Assembly (NCBI GenBank): GCA_964451885.1
Contig: CAYVJW010000041.1
Location: 1 to 12,288, forward strand
From: CAYVJW01 sp964451885
GTDB taxonomy: Bacteria; Patescibacteriota; Gracilibacteria; UBA4473
Direction of reading: 5' to 3'
DNA: 12,288 nucleotides
The notes under the pieces are model-generated. The model was not told the origin of the DNA, searched no databases, and saw only the letters and a list, made by a program, of their open reading frames with translations. Shown piece by piece: positions 7,161-12,288 of this stretch (within the stretch, counting starts at the first letter, position 1; each line of letters starts with the position of its first letter). The position numbers and the translations under genes were made by a program.

Positions 7161-7162
7161 TG
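7133..7162 (+). promoter_or_regulatory. Ribosome site and mini-cistron at the dapB/dapA junction
   Basis: GGAGGAG (7133-7139) is the strongest Shine-Dalgarno inside the operon. It lies 6 nt before an in-frame ATG of dapB (7146) that would encode only Met-Ser-Asn-Asp before TAA at 7158-7160. That stop overlaps the dapA ATG (7160-7162). A ribosome could load here, read four codons and reinitiate at dapA. Alternatively the sequence is a distant (20 nt) ribosome site for dapA, or just two Glu codons. The reading is an inference. Confidence 0.35.
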
Positions 7163-8020
7163 AAATTCCAAGGAACATTTACGGCTATCGTTACCCCTTT
7201 TCTGACTAATGGAGAAGTTGATTATTTGGCTTTTGAAAAACTGGTTGAAGATCAAGTTGAAGCCGATGTTGAAGGGATAGTAGTACTCGGTACTACGGGT
7301 GAAAGTCCGACTATTACTTGTCAGGAATATGGGGAAATTATTGGTTTTGTTGTGAAAAAGGTGGATAAACAGGCTTTGGTTATTGCCGGGAGTGGCAGTA
7401 ATAGTACTCAGAAGACTATTCACCACAGTTTAAAAGCAAAAGAAGCCGGAGCGGATGCTTTGCTGGTGGTAAATCCGTACTATAATAAACCGACTCAAGA
7501 AGGGATCTATCAGCACTTTTTGGCTGTGGCGGATGCGGTCGATCTACCACAGATTGTATACAATATAAAAGGGCGGACCGGGGTAAATATCGAGACGGAA
7601 ACGTTGGTTCGTTTGAGCGCACATAAGAATATCGTGGCCGTGAAGGAGGCAAGCGGCGATTTAGGACAAATGATGGATGTAATTCAGCAGACGCCGAATG
7701 ATTTTTTTGTGCTTTCAGGGGATGATGTACTGACTTATCCTTTAATTACTTTAGGAGGCCATGGGGTTATTTCCGTACTTTCGAATTTGATGCCGAAAGA
7801 AGTAAAAGAACTGGTGGATTCAGCTTTGGATGGAGATTACGAAAAAGCAAGAAAGAAACACTATGCACTTTTGCCTTTGATAAAAAGTTGTTTTATTGAA
7901 ACGAACCCAATCCCGATAAAAACAGCCTTGGCGTTGAAAGGAAAAATACAAGAGAATTTTCGTTTGCCGATGTGCAGGATGCAGGAGGAAAATAAGAAAA
8001 AACTGGAAAAGTTATTTTAA
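7160..8020 (+). CDS. dapA: 4-hydroxy-tetrahydrodipicolinate synthase
   Basis: Condenses pyruvate with aspartate semialdehyde to open the lysine branch; a TIM-barrel, class I Schiff-base aldolase, normally a homotetramer and often lysine-inhibited. In 286 residues I see GTTGE at 44-48 (Thr45, Thr46), Tyr108 in NPYYNKPTQEG, Tyr134 and Arg139 in YNIKGRTGVN, and the Schiff-base Lys162 in VAVKEASG. These align with E. coli Thr44/45, Tyr107, Tyr133, Arg138 and Lys161, so the catalytic set is complete. Position 137 is Lys, where the common motif has Pro (YNVPGRTG). The start overlaps the dapB stop by 1 nt; the next gene begins 5 nt after the stop. Confidence 0.95.
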   Translation: MKFQGTFTAIVTPFLTNGEVDYLAFEKLVEDQVEADVEGIVVLGTTGESPTITCQEYGEIIGFVVKKVDKQALVIAGSGSNSTQKTIHHSLKAKEAGADALLVVNPYYNKPTQEGIYQHFLAVADAVDLPQIVYNIKGRTGVNIETETLVRLSAHKNIVAVKEASGDLGQMMDVIQQTPNDFFVLSGDDVLTYPLITLGGHGVISVLSNLMPKEVKELVDSALDGDYEKARKKHYALLPLIKSCFIETNPIPIKTALALKGKIQENFRLPMCRMQEENKKKLEKLF

Positions 8021-8025
8021 ACACA

Positions 8026-8649
8026 ATGGTTTTCGAAATTCTATTAATGGCTTTCGCTTTGGGGTTTCTTGATGGGGCCTTGCCGGGGCCGGTTACTACT
8101 ACTATTTGTATTAACCTTCTGCTGGCAGGTTTAAAACCGGGAATCAAAACATTTTTATGGGCTTCGCTTTTTGAGGTGCTAATCGCAGTGGCGTTTGTTT
8201 TTGTTGTTTTGGGCTTAAATGTTCCGGATGCCTTTTTTTACCGAGTCGGTTTTTTGGGGGGAGGACTTTTGATTTATTTTTCTACAAAAGTTTTTCAGAT
8301 TGTGAAAATTTCTATACTTAAGCACAAGAAAATATTTTTTACTCCTTTAAATGTCTTAGAGGTAAGTGTCTTTAGCCCTTGGCTTTATTTGGCTTGGGTT
8401 CTGATTTATTTCCCTCTTTTGCTCCGGGCAAAAGATATTTTTTCGGGAGGTGAATTTTATTTTTTCGGGATTCTGGAATTTGGCGTGATAGCCGGTTTTT
8501 TTACCACACTTTTGATCGTTGCTTTCGCCAGACAACTTTTGAAAAATGAAAAAGTAATCCATCGTGTTTTTCAATTTTTTGCTATTTTGCTTTTTATTTT
8601 TGGCATTAAGATGATTTGGGATTCGGCTAGTTTTTTTGGAATTATTTAA
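8026..8649 (+). CDS. LysE-family amino acid exporter-like membrane protein
   Basis: A 207-residue, very hydrophobic protein with about six membrane segments (roughly 3-28, 41-64, 70-92, 108-132, 143-167 and 180-200). The N-terminal GALPGPVTT (17-25), followed by a small-residue-rich helix and GLKPGI, matches the start of the LysE/RhtB exporter family, whose members exchange basic or neutral amino acids for protons. SPWLYLAW occupies the place of the family's NPK-type motif, so the match is diverged. It lies 5 nt after dapA and 15 nt before lysA, inside the operon, making lysine or DAP pathway products the leading substrate guess. Family assignment is fairly secure; substrate and direction are inference. 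No Shine-Dalgarno precedes the start. Confidence 0.78.
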   Translation: MVFEILLMAFALGFLDGALPGPVTTTICINLLLAGLKPGIKTFLWASLFEVLIAVAFVFVVLGLNVPDAFFYRVGFLGGGLLIYFSTKVFQIVKISILKHKKIFFTPLNVLEVSVFSPWLYLAWVLIYFPLLLRAKDIFSGGEFYFFGILEFGVIAGFFTTLLIVAFARQLLKNEKVIHRVFQFFAILLFIFGIKMIWDSASFFGII

Positions 8650-8664
8650 TTTTTATCCCCTAAA

Positions 8665-9915
8665 ATGAACGTTCCTCCCTTCACTAAAGAATTCATAGAA
8701 AAACTATCAAGGAAGTATCCTACTCCCTTCCACATTTATGATGAAAAATCCATCCGTGAAAATGTGCGAAAGCTTTTTGATGTGTTTTCCCGAGTGCAGG
8801 GTTTTAAGGAATATTTTGCCGTAAAAGCAAATCCTAACCCTTATATTTTGGAAATACTCGCACAAGAAGGGTGCGGAGCGGATTGCAGCTCTATGGCTGA
8901 GTTAATAATTGCAGAAGCAGTAGGAGTCAAGAGAGAAAATATTATGTTTTCTTCGAATGACACACCAGCGGAAGAATTTAAAAAAGCTAATGAATTGGGG
9001 GCTATTATTAATTTTGATGACATTTCTCATATCCCATTCTTTGAAGAAAAAGTCGGATCGCTTCCCGAAATTGCGTGCCTTCGATATAATCCCGGATCGC
9101 TGAAAAAAGGGAATATTATCATTGGAAATCCGGAAGAGGCAAAATACGGTTTTACCAGGCCGCAGCTTTTTGAAGGATATAAAATGTTAAAAAATAAGGG
9201 CGTAAAGCGTTTCGGGCTTCATGCGATGGTGGCGTCTAATGAGCTTGATCCGGCATATTTTGTGGAAACTTTTGAAATTCTAGCTGATGTTATGCTGGAG
9301 ATATCTAAGGAAGTAGGAATTGCTTTTGAGTTTATAAATATCGGAGGGGGTATAGGGATTCCGTATAAACCGGATGATAAACCGGTAGATATAAATTTTG
9401 TGGCTAATGGGATAGAGCAAATTTACAATTTAAAGATCAAGAAATTTAATCCTACTTTAAAAATTGTCATGGAAGCTGGGCGTATGATAATAGGGCCTTA
9501 TGATTGGCTTATTACGCAGGTAAGGCATAAAAAAAATACTTATAAGCAGTACATCGGAACAGATGCCTGCATGGCAAACCTTATGCGCCCGGGTATGTAT
9601 GGAGCTTATCATCATATTACGATACTCGGAAAAGAAAACGCCCCCCTCTCTCAGGTTTATGATGTAACGGGTTCTTTGTGCGAAAATAATGACAAATTTG
9701 CTATCAATAGAAAGCTTCCCGAAATTGAAATAGATGATTTATTAGCGATTCATGATGCAGGTGCTCACGGGCACGGCATGGGATTTAATTACAACGGGAA
9801 ACTGCGTTCGGCAGAGCTTTTGTTGCAAGAGGATGGGAGTGTGCGAGAAATTCGGAGAGCGGAAACTTTGGAGGATTATTTTGTGACGCTTGATTATCCG
9901 GGATTAATAAATTAA
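8665..9915 (+). CDS. lysA: Diaminopimelate decarboxylase
   Basis: PLP enzyme that decarboxylates meso-DAP to L-lysine and CO2, the last pathway step; fold type III, dimer. The 416-residue sequence has Lys54 in YFAVKANPNP as the PLP Schiff base, GADCSS at 71-76, the phosphate-binding GGG at 227-229, EAGR at 270-273, and the second-subunit catalytic Cys339 in GSLCENND. The C-terminal IHDAGAHGHGMGFNYNGKLR supplies the Tyr of the active site. The common CESGD motif reads CENND here; from memory some DAP decarboxylases share this, so I regard it as a subfamily trait. The start is 15 nt after the lysE-like stop, preceded by a T/C-rich stretch with no ribosome site. Its last 12 bases overlap the 3' end of the convergent MazF-like gene, with no terminator visible between. 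Confidence 0.95.
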   Translation: MNVPPFTKEFIEKLSRKYPTPFHIYDEKSIRENVRKLFDVFSRVQGFKEYFAVKANPNPYILEILAQEGCGADCSSMAELIIAEAVGVKRENIMFSSNDTPAEEFKKANELGAIINFDDISHIPFFEEKVGSLPEIACLRYNPGSLKKGNIIIGNPEEAKYGFTRPQLFEGYKMLKNKGVKRFGLHAMVASNELDPAYFVETFEILADVMLEISKEVGIAFEFINIGGGIGIPYKPDDKPVDINFVANGIEQIYNLKIKKFNPTLKIVMEAGRMIIGPYDWLITQVRHKKNTYKQYIGTDACMANLMRPGMYGAYHHITILGKENAPLSQVYDVTGSLCENNDKFAINRKLPEIEIDDLLAIHDAGAHGHGMGFNYNGKLRSAELLLQEDGSVREIRRAETLEDYFVTLDYPGLIN

Positions 9916-10236
9916 AACTTCATTCAATTTATTAATCAATTCCATTAATTGTTTATCTGTAATTTCGCCAATTTTTTTAAGTAATCTGCTTTTAGAAATA
10001 ACTCGAACCTGAAAAGTAAGTATCTCGGAATCATTTTTTAATTGATTCTGAGAAGATTTTTCTATCTGAACACAGGTATGGAAGTTTTTTACTTGGGAAG
10101 CTAAAGGACAAACAATACAAACATTAAGATTTTCATTTATAGTATTACCTGAGATAATTACCACTGGTCTGATTCCCCCTTGTTCGCTTCTCTCTACGGG
10201 CTCAAGACTAGCGAAGTAAATTTCTTTTTGCTTCAT
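9904..10236 (-). CDS. MazF/PemK-family toxin homologue, catalytic Thr replaced
   Basis: A 110-residue type II toxin-like protein; the family cleaves single-stranded RNA. EIYFASLEP (5-13), SEQGGIRPVVIIS (17-29) and SEILTFQVRVISKSRL follow the MazF pattern closely. By alignment to Bacillus MazF from memory, Arg23 matches catalytic Arg25, but the position of catalytic Thr48 is Ala46 (PLASQ versus AITAQ), with Ser47 next to it. Activity may therefore be reduced, altered or lost. The start is ATG 10234-10236; an upstream in-frame TTG at 10242 would add two residues. It overlaps the antitoxin end by 29 nt, the usual antitoxin-first coupling, and overlaps the convergent lysA end by 12 nt. Confidence 0.88.
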   Translation of the reverse strand: MKQKEIYFASLEPVERSEQGGIRPVVIISGNTINENLNVCIVCPLASQVKNFHTCVQIEKSSQNQLKNDSEILTFQVRVISKSRLLKKIGEITDKQLMELINKLNEVLIY

Positions 10237-10483
10237 TTTCAAATTGTTCGATGATTTTCAAATAATCTCCCATACCTTCTTCTGCTATTTGAAGCATTTC
10301 CGGGTCTTGAGATGCTCGTATAAAATCCTCTTTCATTTTTTGCTTTTTTATTTTAATTTGATATTCTTTTATAGCTTCTTCAAGGATAGCACGCTTTGTT
10401 TTTTTTGTATTTTTTGAGTATCCCCTTAGCCAATCAAGAAGGTCTTGAGAAATGGTACTGGTGAAGACAGCAGCTTGTGACAT
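10208..10483 (-). CDS. Ribbon-helix-helix antitoxin (MazE-like partner)
   Basis: 91-residue predicted antitoxin for the downstream MazF-like gene. Residues about 4-45 fit a ribbon-helix-helix DNA-binding domain: a short strand (AVFTSTIS), a helix (QDLLDWLRGYS), a lysine-rich turn, and a second helix (KRAILEEAIKEYQ). The rest is charged and helical, ending in an acidic segment, as expected of a toxin-wrapping tail. It precedes and overlaps the toxin, and ends in TAG. A perfect 18-bp AT palindrome lies 7 bases upstream of its ATG, a likely autoregulatory operator. No Shine-Dalgarno is visible. The pair sits opposite in direction to lysA and dapL. Confidence 0.82.
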   Translation of the reverse strand: MSQAAVFTSTISQDLLDWLRGYSKNTKKTKRAILEEAIKEYQIKIKKQKMKEDFIRASQDPEMLQIAEEGMGDYLKIIEQFENEAKRNLLR

Positions 10484-10490
10484 TATTTAA

Positions 10491-10508
10491 AATTTATATT
10501 TATAAATT
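10491..10508. promoter_or_regulatory. Candidate operator of the toxin-antitoxin pair
   Basis: AATTTATA and TATAAATT are perfect inverted 8-mers around a TT centre. The site lies in the 83-bp, almost purely A/T divergent spacer (10484-10566) between the antitoxin and dapL. Ribbon-helix-helix antitoxins commonly repress themselves at such palindromes, so binding here could also affect dapL, which starts 58 bases away. AT-rich DNA makes chance palindromes common, so this is tentative. Confidence 0.4.
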
Positions 10509-10566
10509 ATAAATATTATATATAAATATATTTTATAAATCAAACATTTTCTAACTTTCAATCCTT

Positions 10567-11745
10567 ATGAATATTCATCTCTCCAAACGCATCTCCGTCA
10601 CCGCGCCTTATGCCTTTGCTGAAGTCGATAAAAAAGTGGCGGCCTTAAAAGCCAAAGGCGTAAAAGTCATAGATTTCGGAGTGGGCGATCCGAGCAGTCC
10701 TACACCGGATTTTATCAATGACGCTCTCTGTGTAGCAGCGAAGAACAGATCTACATACGGGTATCCGAATTATGCGGGAGATATGGATTTTCGCCAGGCT
10801 TGTGCGGATTATATGCAGCGGGAGTATAATGTGGATTTAGATTCGGAAACGGAGATCACTTCCACCATCGGATCAAAAGAAGCCGTTTTTCATTTTCCTC
10901 TTGGTTTTGTGGATCCGGGGGATATAGTGATTTGTCCTACTCCGGGATACCCCCCGTATAAAGTCGGCACCAGATTTGCCGATGGAGTTCCTTATTTTGT
11001 ACCGCTTTTGCCGGAAAATGATTTTCTGATTGATTTTGAATCTATCCCGGAAACTATCGCGAAAAAAGCTAAAATCATCTGGACGAACTATCCCAATTCT
11101 CCAACCGGTAAATTAGCGCCTCGAGAGTGGCTGAAAAAGTTGATAAAGTGGGCACATAAGCATGATATCATCATTGCGGCTGATGAAGGATGCTACAACG
11201 ATATTTATTTTAAGGAAAAACCTCTAAGTATTCTGGAAGTCGGACGAGAAGGAATTATTACTTTTTATTCCCTTTCCAAGCGAAATAATATGACGGGGCA
11301 TCGAATCGGGTTTTGTGCGGGAGATAGGGACGTAGTTTTGGGATTTCGAAAAGTAAAGACCAATATCGACAGCGGAACACCGACTTTTATTCAGGATGCA
11401 GCCTCTGTGGCGTTGAATGATACCGAGCATATTCGGCAGATGCGTGATGAATATAAGGCCAAGATGAATATCCTGGTTTCGGCTTTAACGAAAGCCGGCT
11501 TGCCGAAATGCGAAAGTGAGGCGACTTTTTACCTATGGCAAAAAGCCCCTGAAGAATTAGACGGGGTGGGACTGGCACAAAAGCTTTTGGATATCGGTAT
11601 TGTGGTGACGCCGGGGGCGTGGCTTTCGGATAGTACGGCGGAAGGGGTAAATCCCGGGGAGAATTATGTGCGGTTTGCTTTGGTGGCGCCTTTGGGGTTG
11701 GTGCGGGAGGCGGCGGGGAGGATTGTGAGAGAGTTTGGGGTTTAA
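10567..11745 (+). CDS. dapL: LL-diaminopimelate aminotransferase-like PLP enzyme
   Basis: Class I/II, fold type I aminotransferase of 392 residues. Proposed reaction: tetrahydrodipicolinate plus glutamate to LL-DAP, bypassing the succinylase and acetylase routes. Visible residues: GVGDP at 38-42, YGYPNYAG (64-71), NYPNSPTGK (174-182), DEGCYND (206-212) with Asp206 and Tyr210, PLP Lys238 in SLSKRNNMTGHRIGF, Arg246, and Arg369 in ENYVRF near the C-terminus. The SLSK..NMTG.RIGF form is typical of DapL, but related enzymes (DapC-type succinyl-DAP or other aminotransferases) share it. The DapL call rests mainly on pathway context: a lysine operon adjacent with no dapD or dapE in view. It starts after an AT-rich spacer with no Shine-Dalgarno. 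Its last codons are strikingly G-rich, and its stop overlaps the minus-strand acidic pseudogene by 4 nt. Confidence 0.85.
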   Translation: MNIHLSKRISVTAPYAFAEVDKKVAALKAKGVKVIDFGVGDPSSPTPDFINDALCVAAKNRSTYGYPNYAGDMDFRQACADYMQREYNVDLDSETEITSTIGSKEAVFHFPLGFVDPGDIVICPTPGYPPYKVGTRFADGVPYFVPLLPENDFLIDFESIPETIAKKAKIIWTNYPNSPTGKLAPREWLKKLIKWAHKHDIIIAADEGCYNDIYFKEKPLSILEVGREGIITFYSLSKRNNMTGHRIGFCAGDRDVVLGFRKVKTNIDSGTPTFIQDAASVALNDTEHIRQMRDEYKAKMNILVSALTKAGLPKCESEATFYLWQKAPEELDGVGLAQKLLDIGIVVTPGAWLSDSTAEGVNPGENYVRFALVAPLGLVREAAGRIVREFGV

Positions 11746-11928
11746 CTTCGACCGGCTATTTCTTCAATACAATTTTCAATCATCGCAGCATATCGCTCAA
11801 CAGCATTTTCATTATAATCTTCTATCTCTTCATGATCCTCTTGTAATTCAGTTAATTCTATTTGGGTTTTCAATCAGTTCCTCTCTATATCCGAAACTTT
11901 CATGCTCTCCTGTTATAGGACTAATCAT
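11742..11928 (-). pseudogene. Frameshifted small acidic protein gene
   Basis: From ATG 11926-11928 the minus strand encodes MISPITGEHESFGYREELIE plus six residues, then TGA at 11848-11850. The next frame carries a convincing acidic, helical tail beginning TQIELTELQEDHEEIEDYN and ending ENCIEEIAGRS, with TAA at 11742-11744. Removing one base in the run complementary to 11862-11870 (GAAAACCCA on the minus strand) would join them into a 61-residue, strongly acidic protein, perhaps a coiled coil. I do not recognise it. A TTGACA promoter stands upstream. It could be a recent mutation, a sequencing or assembly error in a homopolymer, or two short ORFs. It converges on dapL. Confidence 0.5.
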
Positions 11929-11961
11929 ACTTAAAATTTAAGCAAATAATATCTAGGAATA

Positions 11962-11989
11962 CATATAACCATGGAATTTATTTTGTCAA
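11962..11989 (-). promoter_or_regulatory. Promoter of the small acidic gene
   Basis: On the minus strand a perfect TTGACA (-35, 11984-11989) is followed after 16 nt by TATATG (-10, 11962-11967). The start would fall near 11955, about 27 nt before the ATG at 11928. This independent signal supports the minus-strand reading of the region. On the plus strand the same bases form GTCAA/TTGAC (11985-12001) followed by six T, a weak 5-bp hairpin that might alternatively terminate dapL. Confidence 0.5.
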
Positions 11990-12077
11990 CTCTTTTTTGA
12001 CTTTTTTACGAAATTTACTATTTTATATATAAGCGAGGCTTCGAAAGTGTTCAGGAACGATTATTTTATTATCCCCC

Positions 12078-12107
12078 CGGCAGAGTCTCCGATTAGGGAC
12101 TCTGCCG
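12078..12107. repeat. Strong hairpin, 10-bp stem, inverted repeat copy A
   Basis: CGGCAGAGTC (12078-12087) pairs perfectly with GACTCTGCCG (12098-12107). The loop TCCGATTAGG can add a further CC/GG pair around a T bulge. No T-run follows on either strand, so it is not a typical intrinsic terminator. Bases 12085-12102 recur as their reverse complement at 12219-12236. A CGGC-GAA-GCCG mini-hairpin (12108-12118) follows at once. Confidence 0.8.
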
Positions 12108-12178
12108 CGGCGAAGCCGAATTATCAACCTTTCGGCCATCGGCTCTGAGGTGCTCAGGTTCTCGAAGAGAATTATCAT

Positions 12179-12207
12179 AAAAAAGCGACCTTGCTGTAAC
12201 TTCGCTT
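12179..12207 (-). terminator. Candidate minus-strand terminator
   Basis: On the minus strand AAGCGA (complement of 12202-12207) pairs with TCGCTT (complement of 12183-12188) across a 13-nt loop, followed by a run of T (complement of 12179-12184). It would stop transcripts entering from beyond the right edge. The stem is short, so the call is tentative. Confidence 0.35.
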
Positions 12208-12218
12208 CGCGAACGTCG

Positions 12219-12236
12219 GAGTCCCTAATCGGAGAC
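12219..12236. repeat. 18-bp inverted repeat copy B
   Basis: GAGTCCCTAATCGGAGAC is the exact reverse complement of GTCTCCGATTAGGGACTC at 12085-12102. The 116 bases between the copies carry several short stems: CTGAG/CTCAG (12145-12157), TTCTC/GAGAA (12159-12171) and TTCGCGAA (12206-12213). The arrangement of two imperfect palindromes in opposite orientation is like paired REP elements or the ends of a miniature element. No ORF was seen in 12008-12288. Confidence 0.7.
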
Positions 12237-12288
12237 GGGAGCGATTAATCAGTGCACACTTAGCAGAATCGGCTTAAAGACCGTATAT

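Noticed and set aside
11735..11941. 68-residue plus-strand ORF after dapL
   Set aside because: It begins inside dapL, has no ribosome site, and is antisense to the acidic minus-strand frames that have a promoter.
1..12288. Recoded UGA (as Gly in Gracilibacteria/SR1)
   Set aside because: TGA ends the GGDEF-EAL and small ORF normally, and no gene here needs an internal TGA to be full length.
12030..12288. tRNA or CRISPR array at the right edge
   Set aside because: The stems do not fit a cloverleaf, and there are only two inverted 18-mers, with no regular direct repeats and spacers.

Overview
This window is dominated by an aspartate-family amino acid pathway, chiefly lysine/diaminopimelate (DAP) synthesis by what looks like the DapL (LL-DAP aminotransferase) route. 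Recognisable steps are aspartate kinase, aspartate-semialdehyde dehydrogenase, dihydrodipicolinate reductase and synthase, DAP decarboxylase, an LL-DAP-aminotransferase-like enzyme, and a separate homoserine dehydrogenase that opens the threonine/methionine branch. Of the DapL route only DAP epimerase (dapF) is missing here. The host is clearly bacterial, with an AT-rich lysine cluster, 1-nt TAATG gene junctions and mostly no Shine-Dalgarno sequence. I cannot place it in a phylum; an uncultivated or candidate-phylum bacterium is possible but unproven. Standard stop codons (TAA, TAG, TGA) all end genes.

Layout, left to right. Bases 1-242 hold no gene beyond a possible 10-codon leader. A small hypothetical ORF (243-431, +) faces homoserine dehydrogenase (489-1607, -), with a GC hairpin between them. 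A strong minus-strand terminator (1698-1737) separates homoserine dehydrogenase from a two-TM GGDEF-EAL protein (1805-3721, -). That protein has a ruined GGDEF motif and an intact EAL phosphodiesterase site. A 318-base AT-rich divergent region follows, with a 22-bp tandem repeat and a candidate promoter. The plus-strand operon lysC-asd-dapB-dapA-lysE-like-lysA (4040-9915) is tightly packed, with overlaps or short gaps. A minus-strand MazF/RHH toxin-antitoxin pair (9904-10483) sits between lysA and dapL (10567-11745, +). Beyond dapL is a small minus-strand acidic gene that appears frameshifted but has a good promoter. The right edge (about 12030-12240) is packed with hairpins and a widely spaced 18-bp inverted repeat.

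How it works together: LysC and Asd make aspartate semialdehyde. Homoserine dehydrogenase diverts part of it to threonine/methionine; DapA and DapB take the rest to tetrahydrodipicolinate. DapL would aminate this to LL-DAP, an off-window epimerase would give meso-DAP (also a peptidoglycan precursor in many bacteria), and LysA makes lysine. The LysE-like permease inside the operon suggests export of lysine or a related amino acid. The GGDEF-EAL gene differs in base composition and has a strong Shine-Dalgarno sequence unlike its neighbours, so it may have a separate history.

I found no clearly new multi-gene system. The items most worth checking are the hairpin-rich right end, the MazF homologue lacking its catalytic threonine, the degenerate GGDEF with a retained I-site, and the broken acidic gene.
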